Assembly (NCBI GenBank): GCA_035547695.1
Contig: DASZUK010000031.1
Coordinates: forward strand, 1-64,000
DNA length: 64,000 bases
DNA from: DASZUK01 sp035547695
Lineage (GTDB): Bacteria > Actinomycetota > Acidimicrobiia > Acidimicrobiales > RAAP-2
Direction of reading: 5' to 3'
Within the stretch, counting starts at the first letter, position 1. Every line of letters begins with the position of its first letter. The notes beneath the pieces were generated by a model that worked only from the letters and a program-made list of their open reading frames with translations, was not told the DNA's origin and ran no database searches. Positions 20,435 to 28,865 of this stretch are shown here, piece after piece. A program made the translations under genes and the position numbers.

Positions 20435-20462
20435 ATTCTAGTTTGCTTGATCGAAAAATCAA
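20435..20462 (-). promoter_or_regulatory. Leaderless sigma-A-type promoter of the ATPase-TIR gene
   Basis: On the minus strand: TTGATT (20457-20462), 16-nt spacer, TAGAAT (20435-20440), then 7 nt to the ATG. The spacer contains the inverted repeat TTGAT-N6-ATCAA (plus strand 20447-20462), a candidate operator. This AT-rich patch stands out in the window. Confidence 0.6.
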
Positions 20463-20503
20463 CTACTAGATGGTGGATTATGTACTTCTTGACGACTTTT
20501 TCA

Positions 20504-21625
20504 TCAGGTGATGTCGAGCATCCGCTGCAACGCCACCCGGGCCCACTCGGCGGTGTCCGGGTCGACGGTGATCCGGTTGCGGACGTCGCCGTCGACCAGC
20601 CCTTCCAGCACCCAGGCCAGGTGGGGGGGGTCGATGCGGGACATGGTGGAGCAGGGGCAGACCAGCGGGTCGAGGCTGATGACGGTCTTGTCCGGGTGGT
20701 CGTGGTCGAGCCGGTTGACCAGGTGGATCTCGGTACCCACCCCGATGACGGACCCGGGCGGGGCGGCGTCGACGGCCTTGATGATGAAGTCGGTGGACCC
20801 CACCTGGTCGGCCACGGCGACGACGTCGTGGGCGCATTCGGGGTGGACCACCACCAGGCCGTCGGGATGGTCGGCCCGGAAGGCGGCGACGTGCTCCGGC
20901 CGGAACCGCTGGTGGACGGAGCAGTGGCCCTTCCACAGCAGGAACCGGGCGGCCTTGACGTCGGTGTCGGTGAGCCCGCCGAAGTCGGCCCGGGGGTTCC
21001 ACAGCACCATGTCGTCGGCGCCGAAGCCGAGCTGGAACCCGGTGTTGCGGCCGAGGTGCTGGTCGGGCAGGAACAGGACCTTGTCCCCCCTGGCGCCCGC
21101 CGGCGCCGCATCGGCACGGCCGAGGGCCCAGGTGAGGACGGCGCGGGCGTTGGAGGAGGTGCAGACGGCGCCGCCGTGACGGCCGACGAAGGCCTTGATG
21201 GCGGCGGCGGAGTTCATGTAGGTGATGGGGACCAGCCGGTCGGTGTCGACGACCCGGCCGAGGTCGTCCCAGGCGTCCTCGACGGCGTCGATGTCGGCCA
21301 TGTCGGCCATGGAGCAGCCGGCGTTCAGGTCGGGCAGCAGCACCTGCTGGTGGGGGCCGGTGAGGATGTCGGCGGACTCGGCCATGAAGTGGACGCCGCA
21401 GAACACCACGTAGCCGGCGTCGTGGCGGTCGGCGGCGATCCGGGACAGCCCGAACGAGTCGCCGCGGGCGTCGGCCCAGCGCATGACGTCGTCGCGTTGG
21501 TAGTGGTGGCCGAGGACCAGCAACCGGGAGCCCAGGGCGTCCTTGGCGGCGCCGATCCAGTCGGCCAACTGGTCGGGGGTCGCGGTGGTGTAGCGGTCGG
21601 GAAGCGGGCTCTGTAGCCGGATCAT
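20504..21625 (-). CDS. nadA: Quinolinate synthase A
   Basis: Condenses iminoaspartate with dihydroxyacetone phosphate to quinolinate in de novo NAD synthesis, using a [4Fe-4S] cluster. The 373-aa product has LVLGHHYQRDDVMRWAD near the N-terminus and the three cluster cysteines in NAGCSMAD, HPECAHDV and CPCSTMSR. ATG 21625 gives the normal N-terminus and has a GGGGG stretch upstream. nadB and nadC are not in the window. The gene ends 76 bp upstream of the lower-GC ATPase-TIR gene, which appears to have been inserted downstream of it. Confidence 0.95.
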   Translation of the reverse strand: MIRLQSPLPDRYTTATPDQLADWIGAAKDALGSRLLVLGHHYQRDDVMRWADARGDSFGLSRIAADRHDAGYVVFCGVHFMAESADILTGPHQQVLLPDLNAGCSMADMADIDAVEDAWDDLGRVVDTDRLVPITYMNSAAAIKAFVGRHGGAVCTSSNARAVLTWALGRADAAPAGARGDKVLFLPDQHLGRNTGFQLGFGADDMVLWNPRADFGGLTDTDVKAARFLLWKGHCSVHQRFRPEHVAAFRADHPDGLVVVHPECAHDVVAVADQVGSTDFIIKAVDAAPPGSVIGVGTEIHLVNRLDHDHPDKTVISLDPLVCPCSTMSRIDPPHLAWVLEGLVDGDVRNRITVDPDTAEWARVALQRMLDIT

Positions 21626-21718
21626 GGTCGTAACCCCCTGTGGGGAGCGCGCCGATATGGCCGGCGGGGACAGCCTGGTCGCCCATCCGCGGGGTTGTCG
21701 GCCTCGGTGCGAGGTGTG

Positions 21719-21741
21719 TTGCCGGGGTACCAGGCCGGCAA
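21719..21741. promoter_or_regulatory. Inverted repeat in the nadA/uvrC divergent region
   Basis: TTGCCGG-N9-CCGGCAA, a perfect 7-bp dyad, lies in the 190-bp region between divergent nadA (start 21625) and uvrC (start 21816). It could be an operator for nadA or uvrC. It does not match a LexA box. Nothing else gene-like is seen in this interval. Confidence 0.4.
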
Positions 21742-21815
21742 TGCCCAGTGTAGGGCACCGTTCGCGTCGACGTGGCGACCCGCGATGACGCCGCGACGGG
21801 GGGCGCGACAATGGG

Positions 21816-23780
21816 ATGGTGCAGTTCCGTCCACCGACCGGTTCGATCCCGGATGCCCCGGGGTCGTACCAGTTCGTGGACGCCGAAGGCCGGGTGCTGT
21901 ACGTCGGGAAGGCCAAGTCGCTGCGGCACCGGCTGCCGAACTACTGGCAGGACCCCCACGGGCTGCCGCCGCGGACCGCCCAGATGGTGGCGGCCGCGGA
22001 CCACGTGGAGTGGGTGGTGGTGGGCACCGAGGTGGAGGCGCTGATACTGGAGCACTCCCTCATCCAGACCCACCAGCCGCGGTTCAACGTGCGGTTGAAG
22101 GACGACAAGAGCTACCCGTGGCTGGCGGTGACGGTGGGGGAGGAGTGGCCACGGCCGATGGTGTTCCGGGGCCGGAAGCGCAAGGGGGTGCGGTACTTCG
22201 GGCCGTACGGCCATGTCGGGGCGCTTCGGGACACCCTGGACCTGCTGCTGCGGAGCTTCCCGGTGCGGACCTGCTCGGAGGCCAAGTTCAAGCGGCACGC
22301 CCGGCTGGGCCGGCCGTGCCTGCTGTACGACATCGAGCGGTGCTCGGGGCCGTGCGTGGGGGCCATCGACCAGGACCGGTACCGGGGGATGGTGGACGAC
22401 CTGATGCGGTTCCTGGACGGCGACAACCGGCCGGTGATGGACCGGTTGGCGGCCGAGATGGCGGAGGCGGCCGACGCCCTGGAGTTCGAGCGGGCGGCCC
22501 GGCTGCGGGACCGGCTGACGGCGGTGCGGAAAGCGGCGGAGACCCAGCAGATGGTGTCGGAGCGGCCGGAGGACTTCGACGTGGTGGGGCTGGCCACAGA
22601 CGACCTGGAGGCGGCGGTGCAGGTGTTCCACGTCCGCCGCGGCCGGGTGGTCGGCCGGGGCGGGTTCGTGGCCGACAAGGTGGAGGACCTGACGACGCCG
22701 CAGATGCTGGACCGGGTGGTGGAGCAGTTGTACGGGGCGGCCGGGGCGGAGGTGCCCCGGCGGGTGCTGGTGCCGGCGGCGCCGGAGTCGGCGGACGTGC
22801 TGGGGGTGTGGCTGGGCGGCCTCCGCGGCGGCCCGGTGGACCTGGCGGTGCCGCAGCGGGGGGCCAAGCGGGCCCTGCAGGAGCTGGTGGCCAGGAACGC
22901 CGCCGAGGACCTGGCCCGGCACCGGATGCGGCGGGCCGCCGACCACAACAGCCGGTCGAAGGCCCTGACGGAGCTCCAGGCCGCCCTGGGCCTGCCGGAG
23001 GCGCCGCTGCGGATCGAGTGCTACGACATGAGCCACCTGCAGGGCACCGACTACGTGGGGTCCATGGTGGTGTTCGAGGACGGCCTGGCCAAGAAGTCGG
23101 ACTACCGCCGGTTCAAGGTGAAGACGGTGGCCGGCAACGACGACTACGCGGCCATGGAGGAGGTGCTGACCCGCCGGCTGACCGCCCTGCTGGACGAGCG
23201 AGCCGCACGGGCTGCAGAAGGGGCCGGGCCGGCCGAGCCGGTGGCCGACTCGGGCGGCGGTGCGGGCCGGCCCCCGGTGGCGGACGACGGTGAGGAGCCC
23301 CGCAGCCGGCGGGCCACGTTGGGGCGGTTCGCCTACGCGCCGCAACTGCTGCTGATCGACGGCGGCAAAGGGCAACTGGCGGTGGGGGAGCGGGTGGTGG
23401 CGTCCCTCGGGCTGACCGGCCAGATCCAACTGGCGGCGCTGGCCAAGCAGTTCGAGGAGGTGTACCGGCCGGGTTCGGCGGACCCGGTCCGGATCCCGCG
23501 GGGGTCGGAGGCGCTGTACCTGCTGCAGCGGGTCCGCGACGAGGCCCACCGGTTCGCCGTCACGTTCCACCGGCAACGCCGCGGCAACCGGATGACGGCC
23601 AGCGTGCTGGACGGGGTGCCCGGCCTGGGGCCGACCCGGCGGACCCGGCTGGTGAAGGAGATGGGGGGCGTCAAGGCGCTGCGGGCGGCCTCCGCGGAGG
23701 AGCTGCGGGCGCTGCCGTGGCTGCCGGACCGGGTGGCCGACGGGGTGTACGCCCAGTTGCACGGGACGGCAAGGCGGTGA
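21816..23780 (+). CDS. uvrC: Excinuclease ABC subunit C
   Basis: Dual-incision nuclease of nucleotide excision repair. The 654-aa product has the N-terminal GIY-YIG domain (GSYQFVDAEGRVLYVGKAKSLRHRL, residues ~15-40), a UVR domain near residue 205-235 (ALEFERAARLRDRL), the RNase H-like domain with RIECYDMSHLQGTDYVGSM and LLLIDGGKGQL, and a C-terminal helix-hairpin-helix pair (LDGVPGLGPTRRTRLV). Length is normal. ATG 21816 or the adjacent GTG 21819 may start it; GACAAT at 21807-21812 could give a leaderless transcript. Its TGA overlaps the rapZ GTG. Confidence 0.95.
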   Translation: MVQFRPPTGSIPDAPGSYQFVDAEGRVLYVGKAKSLRHRLPNYWQDPHGLPPRTAQMVAAADHVEWVVVGTEVEALILEHSLIQTHQPRFNVRLKDDKSYPWLAVTVGEEWPRPMVFRGRKRKGVRYFGPYGHVGALRDTLDLLLRSFPVRTCSEAKFKRHARLGRPCLLYDIERCSGPCVGAIDQDRYRGMVDDLMRFLDGDNRPVMDRLAAEMAEAADALEFERAARLRDRLTAVRKAAETQQMVSERPEDFDVVGLATDDLEAAVQVFHVRRGRVVGRGGFVADKVEDLTTPQMLDRVVEQLYGAAGAEVPRRVLVPAAPESADVLGVWLGGLRGGPVDLAVPQRGAKRALQELVARNAAEDLARHRMRRAADHNSRSKALTELQAALGLPEAPLRIECYDMSHLQGTDYVGSMVVFEDGLAKKSDYRRFKVKTVAGNDDYAAMEEVLTRRLTALLDERAARAAEGAGPAEPVADSGGGAGRPPVADDGEEPRSRRATLGRFAYAPQLLLIDGGKGQLAVGERVVASLGLTGQIQLAALAKQFEEVYRPGSADPVRIPRGSEALYLLQRVRDEAHRFAVTFHRQRRGNRMTASVLDGVPGLGPTRRTRLVKEMGGVKALRAASAEELRALPWLPDRVADGVYAQLHGTARR

Positions 23781-24631
23781 CCGAGTTCCTGGTGGTCGCC
23801 GGCATGTCCGGCGCCGGCCGGTCCACCGCGGGGGCCGCCCTGGAGGACCTGGGGTGGTTCGTCATCGACAACCTGCCGGTGGCCATGATCCCCCAGGTGG
23901 CCGACCTGGTGGACCGGCCGGGGTCCGCCGCCGGCCGGGTGGCCGTGGTCATCGGCCGCGGCGGCGGGAACCAGCCGGAGGACCTGGCCCCGGCGCTGGC
24001 CGGCCTCCGGGCCGGCGGCCACCGGGTGCGGGTGCTGTTCCTGGACGCCCCCGACGACGTCCTGGTACGGCGGTTCGAGGGCACCCGGCGCCGCCATCCG
24101 CTGGCCGCCCGGGGGGTGGAGGAGGCCATCGCCGGGGAGCGCGACCTGCTGGAGCCGGTCCGGGGGCACGCCGACATCTCCCTGGACACCGGCGACCTCA
24201 ACGGCAACCAGCTCCGGCAGCGGGTGCTGGAGCTGTTCGGGGAGGCCGACGGGGACGGCCGGATGCAGACCTCCGCGGTGTCGTTCGGGTTCAAGTACGG
24301 GGTGCCGCTGGACGTGGACCTGGTGTTCGACTGCCGGTTCCTGCCCAATCCGTACTGGGTGGACCACCTGCGGCCGCTGAGCGGCCTGGACGGGCCGGTG
24401 CGGGACTACGTGCTGCACCGGCCGGAGGCCCAGGAGTTCCTGACCCGGGTCCACGACCTGCTGGTGTCCCTGCTGCCCGCCTACGAGCGGGAGGGCAAGT
24501 CGTACCTGACCGTCGGGCTGGGCTGCACCGGTGGACGGCACCGGTCGGTGGCCCTGGCCGAGGCCCTGGCCGCCCGGCTGCGCGGCCAGGGGCTGCCGGT
24601 CACCCCGTTCCACCGGGACGTCGACCGGTGA
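23777..24631 (+). CDS. rapZ: RapZ/YvcJ family nucleotide-binding protein
   Basis: P-loop protein of the RapZ (YvcJ) family, 284 aa, the family's usual length. It contains GMSGAGRST (Walker A, residues ~9-17), the FVIDNLPV motif, and the C-terminal domain with SFGFKYGVPLDVDLVFDCRFLPNPYW and LGCTGGRHRSV. In E. coli RapZ is an RNase adaptor controlling amino-sugar synthesis. In Gram-positives it binds nucleotides and its role is less clear. It is the second gene of the conserved uvrC-rapZ-yvcK run, starting with a GTG whose GTGA overlaps the uvrC stop. Confidence 0.93.
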   Translation: MTEFLVVAGMSGAGRSTAGAALEDLGWFVIDNLPVAMIPQVADLVDRPGSAAGRVAVVIGRGGGNQPEDLAPALAGLRAGGHRVRVLFLDAPDDVLVRRFEGTRRRHPLAARGVEEAIAGERDLLEPVRGHADISLDTGDLNGNQLRQRVLELFGEADGDGRMQTSAVSFGFKYGVPLDVDLVFDCRFLPNPYWVDHLRPLSGLDGPVRDYVLHRPEAQEFLTRVHDLLVSLLPAYEREGKSYLTVGLGCTGGRHRSVALAEALAARLRGQGLPVTPFHRDVDR

Positions 24632-25572
24632 CCCGGCCAGGCCCGACGGCCGGCGTGGGGCTGGGGCCCCACGCTTCGGAGGAGCCCGGGGTTGGGGCCC
24701 CGGGCGGGCCAGGCCCGTCGGTGGTGGCGCTTGGTGGGGGGCACGGGACGGCAGCCACCCTGCGGGCGGCCCGGCGGTATGCCGGGGCCGTCACCGCGGT
24801 GGTGTCGGTGGCCGACGACGGGGGGTCGACGGGGCGGCTGCGGCAGGAGCTGGGGGTGGTGGCGCTCGGGGACATCCGGAGGTGCCTGGTGGCGCTGGCC
24901 GAGGACGGATCGGTGCTGGCCAGGGCGTTCACACGCCGGTTCGGGGAGGGGGAGCTGGCCGGGCACGCCCTGGGCAACCTGGTGCTGGCGGGGCTGGTGG
25001 AGGCCGCCGGGGACGTGGTGGGGGGCATCGACGAGGCCGGCCGGCTGCTGGGTGTGACCGGCCGGGTGCTGCCGGCGACGACGGACACGGTGGTGCTGAA
25101 GGCCGACGGGGAGCTGGGGGAGGTCTGCGGGCAGGCCGCGGTCCGGGACACCGGCAGGATCGGCCGGGTGTCGCTGGTGCCGGACGGGGCCAGCTCGCCG
25201 CCGGAGGCGGTGGCCGCCGTGCTGGCGGCCGACCAGGTGGTGCTGGGGCCGGGGTCGCTGTACACCAGCGTGCTGGCCGCCGCGGTGGTGGACGACCTGG
25301 CGGCGGCCCTGGCGGCCACCGCGGCGCAGCGGGTGTACGTCTGCAACCTCCGACCGGAGGTGCCGGAGACGGAGGGGTACGACGTCGGGGACCACCTGGC
25401 CGCCCTGGAGGCGCACGGGGTGGCCGTCGACGTGGTGCTGTGGGACCCGGCGGCGGGGTTGGCCCTGGGCCGGCCGGGCTGCGAAGTGGTCCAAAGGCCC
25501 TTGGCCGATCCCGCCTGCCGGGTTCATGATCCTGCAAGACTGGCGGACGCCCTGTCGGGTCTGCTGGCATGA
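24628..25572 (+). CDS. yvcK: YvcK/GlmR family gluconeogenesis factor (CofD-like)
   Basis: CofD-fold protein of the YvcK (GlmR) family, 314 aa from GTG 24628. It has the N-terminal VVALGGGHGT, VADDGGSTGRLR, DIRRCLVAL, and ELAGHALGNLVLAGL motifs. Members bind UDP-GlcNAc and coordinate carbon flow into the cell wall. The first 31 residues (MTRPGPTAGVG...PGPS) are encoded by a double-hairpin repeat and precede the usual N-terminus; an in-frame GTG at 24721 would remove them. GTG 24628 overlaps the rapZ stop (GTGA). In most actinobacteria whiA follows, but here gap does. Confidence 0.9.
   Translation: MTRPGPTAGVGLGPHASEEPGVGAPGGPGPSVVALGGGHGTAATLRAARRYAGAVTAVVSVADDGGSTGRLRQELGVVALGDIRRCLVALAEDGSVLARAFTRRFGEGELAGHALGNLVLAGLVEAAGDVVGGIDEAGRLLGVTGRVLPATTDTVVLKADGELGEVCGQAAVRDTGRIGRVSLVPDGASSPPEAVAAVLAADQVVLGPGSLYTSVLAAAVVDDLAAALAATAAQRVYVCNLRPEVPETEGYDVGDHLAALEAHGVAVDVVLWDPAAGLALGRPGCEVVQRPLADPACRVHDPARLADALSGLLA
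24654..24710 (+). repeat. 57-nt double-hairpin repeat, copy B
   Basis: Hairpin CGTGGGG-CTGGGG-CCCCACG (24654-24673), spacer CTTCGGAGGAG, hairpin CCCGGGG-TTGGGG-CCCCGGG (24685-24704), then CGGGCC. Length, spacer and tail match copy A at 6036-6092, while stem bases differ in compensating pairs. The four GGGG runs per copy could also form a G-quadruplex. It lies in sense orientation within the first codons of yvcK. Confidence 0.85.
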
Positions 25573-25575
25573 GCG

Positions 25576-25600
25576 GGCCCCCGGAGGGAAGGCGGGGGCC
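25576..25600 (+). terminator. GC-rich hairpin between yvcK and gap
   Basis: Perfect 8-bp stem GGCCCCCG-N9-CGGGGGCC in the 46-nt gap between yvcK and gap, where whiA would be expected. It has no T-tract, so it may be an attenuator or mRNA-processing element rather than a full terminator. The gap Shine-Dalgarno (AGGAG) lies just after it. Confidence 0.45.
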
Positions 25601-25618
25601 GAAAAGGAGCGAGACGAC

Positions 25619-26641
25619 ATGACGGTACGGGTTGGCATCAACGGGTTCGGGCGGATCGGGCGGAACTTCGTCCGGGCGGTCCTGGACCAGGGGGCCGACG
25701 TGGAGGTGGTGGCCGTCAACGACCTGACGTCGGCGGCGACCAACGCCCAGTTGCTCCGGTACGACTCCACCCACGGCCGGCTGCCGGTGGCGGTGGCGGT
25801 GGACGGCGACGACCTGCTGGTGGGGGACCGCCGGATCAGGGTGCTGGCGGAGCGGGACCCGGCCGACCTGCCGTGGGGGGACCTGGGGGTGGACGTGGTG
25901 GTGGAGTCCACCGGCCGGTTCACCTCCCGGAACGACGCGGCGGCCCACCTGAAGGGAGGGGCGTCGCGGGTGGTCATCTCGGCGCCGTCCGCCGACGCCG
26001 ACGCCACCTTCGTGGTGGGGGTCAACGACGGGGACTACGACCCGGACACCCACGTGGTGGTGTCCAACGCGTCCTGCACCACCAACTGCTTCGTGCCGAT
26101 GGTCAAGGTGGTGGACGACGCCTTCGGTATCACCAGCGGGTTGATGACGACGGTGCACGCGTACACCAACGACCAGAACCTGCTGGACCTGCCGCACGGC
26201 GACCTGCGCCGGGCCCGGGCGGCGGCGGTGAACATCGTGCCGGCGTCCACCGGGGCGGCCCGGGCCACCAACCTGGTGCTGGGGTCCATGAAGGGCAAGC
26301 TGGACGGTACCGCGCTGCGGGTGCCGGTGCCGGTGGGGTCCATCACCGACTTCACCGCGGTGGTCCCCGGGTCGGTGACCGCCGGGGAGGTCAACGACGC
26401 GTTCGCCGCCGCGGCGTCGTCGGGGCCGCTGGCGAAGGTGCTGGTGTACACCGACGACCCCATCGTGTCGTCGGACATCGTGGGCAGCCCGGCGTCGTGC
26501 ACGTTCGACTCGCTGCTGACCATGGTGATGCCGGTGGCCGACCACGGCACCCTGGTGAAGGTGCAGGGGTGGTACGACAACGAGTGGGGGTACTCCTGCC
26601 GGTTGGTGGACCTGGTCGGCATCGTGGGCGGTCGCCGGTGA
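25619..26641 (+). CDS. gap: Type I glyceraldehyde-3-phosphate dehydrogenase
   Basis: Oxidises glyceraldehyde 3-phosphate to 1,3-bisphosphoglycerate with NAD+. The 340-aa product starts TVRVGINGFGRIGRN (NAD-binding) and has the active-site SNASCTTNC near residue 150, with HAYTNDQNLLDLPH after it and the C-terminal WYDNEWGYSCR. ATG 25619 has AGGAG 8 nt upstream. First gene of the glycolytic run gap-pgk-tpiA; the pgk GTG overlaps its stop. Confidence 0.97.
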   Translation: MTVRVGINGFGRIGRNFVRAVLDQGADVEVVAVNDLTSAATNAQLLRYDSTHGRLPVAVAVDGDDLLVGDRRIRVLAERDPADLPWGDLGVDVVVESTGRFTSRNDAAAHLKGGASRVVISAPSADADATFVVGVNDGDYDPDTHVVVSNASCTTNCFVPMVKVVDDAFGITSGLMTTVHAYTNDQNLLDLPHGDLRRARAAAVNIVPASTGAARATNLVLGSMKGKLDGTALRVPVPVGSITDFTAVVPGSVTAGEVNDAFAAAASSGPLAKVLVYTDDPIVSSDIVGSPASCTFDSLLTMVMPVADHGTLVKVQGWYDNEWGYSCRLVDLVGIVGGRR

Positions 26642-27810
26642 CACGGCCGGCCCCGCTGCGGGGGCTGCCGCTCCTGGAGGACCTGCCGCCGGTGGCCGGC
26701 CGGCGGGTGCTGGTGCGGGTGGACTTCAACGTGCCGCTGCGCCGCGACCCGGACGGCAGCCGGACGGTGGACGACGACTTCCGGATCCGGGCCGCCCTGC
26801 CGACGCTGCGGTGGCTGCTGGACCAGGGGGCGGAGGTGACCGCCTGCAGCCACCTGGGGGACCCCAAGGGCGGTCCGGACCCGGCCCTGGACATGGCGCC
26901 GGTGCGGGACCGGCTGCAGCAGCTGTGCCCCGGGGTGGCCCTGCTGGAGAACCTGCGGTTCTCGCCGGGGGAGAAGGCCAACGACCCGGCGTTCGTGGAC
27001 GCCCTGGTGGACGGCCACGACGCCTACGTCAACGACGCCTTCGGGGTGGCCCACCGCCGGCACGCCTCGGTGGTGGGACCGCCGACCCGGCTGCCCAGCG
27101 CGGCCGGCCGCCGGCTGGCCCGGGAGGTCGAGGTGCTGGGCGGCCTGCTGGGGGAGCCGGCCAGGCCGTTCGTGGCGGTGGTCGGCGGCGCCAAGGTGGC
27201 CGACAAGCTGGGGGTGCTGCAGGCGCTGGCCGCCAAGGTGGACGTGCTGGCCGTCGGCGGGGCCATGGCGTTCACCTTCCTGGTCGCCCAGGGCCACGAC
27301 GTGGGGGCGTCCCTGGTGGACCCGGACCGGGTGGAGGACTGCCGGCGGCTGCTGCAGTCGGGCACCCGGGTGCTGCTGCCCACCGACGTGGTGGCCCTGG
27401 AGCCCTGCGGCACCTTCGGGCCGGCGGGCCGCGACGGGGCGGCCAAGGTGGTGGGCACCGACCTGCAGCCCGGCTGGACCGGGCTGGACGTGGGGCCGGC
27501 GACCGCGGAGACCTTCGCGGAGGCGGTGGCCGGGGCCCGGACGGTGCTGTGGAACGGGCCGCTGGGGGTGGTGGAGGACGACCGGTTCGCCGGCGGCACC
27601 CGCCGGGTGGCCCAGGCCGTGGCGGACTGCCCGGGGTTCACGGTGGTCGGCGGTGGGGACAGCGCCAGCGCCCTGGACCACCTGGGGCTGTCGGACAAGA
27701 TCAGCTTCCTGTCCACCGGCGGCGGGGCGTCGCTGAAGCTGGTGGAGTGCGGCGACCTGCCGGGCCTGGCGGCGCTGCGGGGGGCGGTCAACGCCCCGGC
27801 ACCGGCCTGA
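26638..27810 (+). CDS. pgk: Phosphoglycerate kinase
   Basis: Transfers phosphate from 1,3-bisphosphoglycerate to ADP. The 390-aa product has RVLVRVDFNVPL near residue 22, the substrate loop CSHLGDPKGGPDP, LLENLRFSPGE, and the nucleotide-binding VVGGAKVADK and GGGDSASAL. Length is normal. The GTG start overlaps the gap stop as GTGA. The first codons (GTGACACGGCC, MTRP) resemble those of yvcK and the substrate-binding protein in the same block. Confidence 0.97.
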   Translation: MTRPAPLRGLPLLEDLPPVAGRRVLVRVDFNVPLRRDPDGSRTVDDDFRIRAALPTLRWLLDQGAEVTACSHLGDPKGGPDPALDMAPVRDRLQQLCPGVALLENLRFSPGEKANDPAFVDALVDGHDAYVNDAFGVAHRRHASVVGPPTRLPSAAGRRLAREVEVLGGLLGEPARPFVAVVGGAKVADKLGVLQALAAKVDVLAVGGAMAFTFLVAQGHDVGASLVDPDRVEDCRRLLQSGTRVLLPTDVVALEPCGTFGPAGRDGAAKVVGTDLQPGWTGLDVGPATAETFAEAVAGARTVLWNGPLGVVEDDRFAGGTRRVAQAVADCPGFTVVGGGDSASALDHLGLSDKISFLSTGGGASLKLVECGDLPGLAALRGAVNAPAPA

Positions 27811-27812
27811 CC

Positions 27813-28604
27813 GTGGTGGGGGACAGGCGGCCGCTGGTGAGCGGCAACTGGAAGATGCACCACGACCACCTGGAGGCCCTGCACATGGTGCGGGACCTGG
27901 GGCTGCGGCTGAAGCCGGAGGACGTGGCCAGGGTGGACGCGTCGGTGCACCCGCCGTTCACCGACCTGCGGACGGTGCAGACCCTGGTGGAGCAGGAGCA
28001 CATCCCGGTGGCCCTGGGGGCCCAGCACTGCCACGACCACGACCGCGGGGCGTTCACCGGGGAGGTCAGCCCCCAGATGCTGGCCCGGCTGGGGGTGGGG
28101 TACGTGGTGGTCGGCCACTCGGAGCGGCGGCAGTTGTTCGGGATGACCGACCAGCAGGTGGCGTCGACGCTGCGGGCGGTGCTGCGGCACGAGATGACCC
28201 CGATCTGCTGCGTCGGGGAGACCGCGGAGGAGCGGGAGGCCGGCCAGACCGAGCGGCGGCTGTCCACCCAGGTCAGGGCGGCCCTGGCCGGGCTGCCGGC
28301 GGAGCAGGTGGCCGGGCTGGTGGTGGCCTACGAGCCCATCTGGGCCATCGGCACCGGCAACGCGGCCACCGCGGTGGACGCCGAGGACGCCTGCCTGTTC
28401 GTCCGGGGGGTGGTGGCCGAGCTGGCCGGCGACGAGGCCGCCGGGTCGGTCCGGGTCCAGTACGGCGGGTCGGTCAACGCGGACAACGCGGCCGAGCTGA
28501 TGGCGGAGCCCGACGTGGACGGGTTGCTGGTCGGCGGGGCCAGCCTGGAGGCGGGCAGCTTCGTCGACATCCTCCGGGCCGTCGCCGGCTGCTACCGTTC
28601 CTGA
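27813..28604 (+). CDS. tpiA: Triosephosphate isomerase
   Basis: Interconverts dihydroxyacetone phosphate and glyceraldehyde 3-phosphate. The 263-aa product has SGNWKMHH (catalytic Lys), VVVGHSERRQLFG (catalytic His) and VVAYEPIWAIGTGNAATA (catalytic Glu), then YGGSVNADNAAELM. GTG 27813 is 2 nt after the pgk stop; GTG 27816 is an alternative. It completes a polar glycolytic operon. Confidence 0.96.
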   Translation: MVGDRRPLVSGNWKMHHDHLEALHMVRDLGLRLKPEDVARVDASVHPPFTDLRTVQTLVEQEHIPVALGAQHCHDHDRGAFTGEVSPQMLARLGVGYVVVGHSERRQLFGMTDQQVASTLRAVLRHEMTPICCVGETAEEREAGQTERRLSTQVRAALAGLPAEQVAGLVVAYEPIWAIGTGNAATAVDAEDACLFVRGVVAELAGDEAAGSVRVQYGGSVNADNAAELMAEPDVDGLLVGGASLEAGSFVDILRAVAGCYRS

Positions 28605-28634
28605 GCCGGCAGTGACGTCCGAAGGAGCTTTGCG

Positions 28635-28865
28635 GTGCTGACGTGGGTGTACATCGTGATCGAGATCCTGGCGTCGGTGGGCCTGATCTTCCTGATCCTC
28701 ATGCACAGCGGCAAGGGCGGCGGCCTGTCGGACATGTTCGGTGGCAGCGTCGGCGCCGCCGCCCAGGGGTCCACCGTCGTGGAGCGCAACCTGGACCGCA
28801 TCACGGTGACCGTGGCCCTGGTGTTCGCCTTCACCACCCTCACCCTGGACCTCCGGCTGCAGTGA
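28635..28865 (+). CDS. secG: Preprotein translocase subunit SecG
   Basis: Small membrane subunit of the SecYEG channel (76 aa). It has two hydrophobic segments (VYIVIEILASVGLIFLILM and VTVALVFAFTTLTLDL) separated by the conserved cytoplasmic loop HSGKGGGLSDMFGGS. GTG 28635 has GAAGGAG 8 nt upstream. secG directly after tpiA is the standard actinobacterial order. Confidence 0.95.
   Translation: MLTWVYIVIEILASVGLIFLILMHSGKGGGLSDMFGGSVGAAAQGSTVVERNLDRITVTVALVFAFTTLTLDLRLQ

Noticed and set aside
20428..21117. In-frame N-terminal extension of the ATPase-TIR protein
   Set aside because: It would run through the AT-rich promoter and antiparallel frames of nadA. ATG 20427 with a leaderless promoter is a better start.
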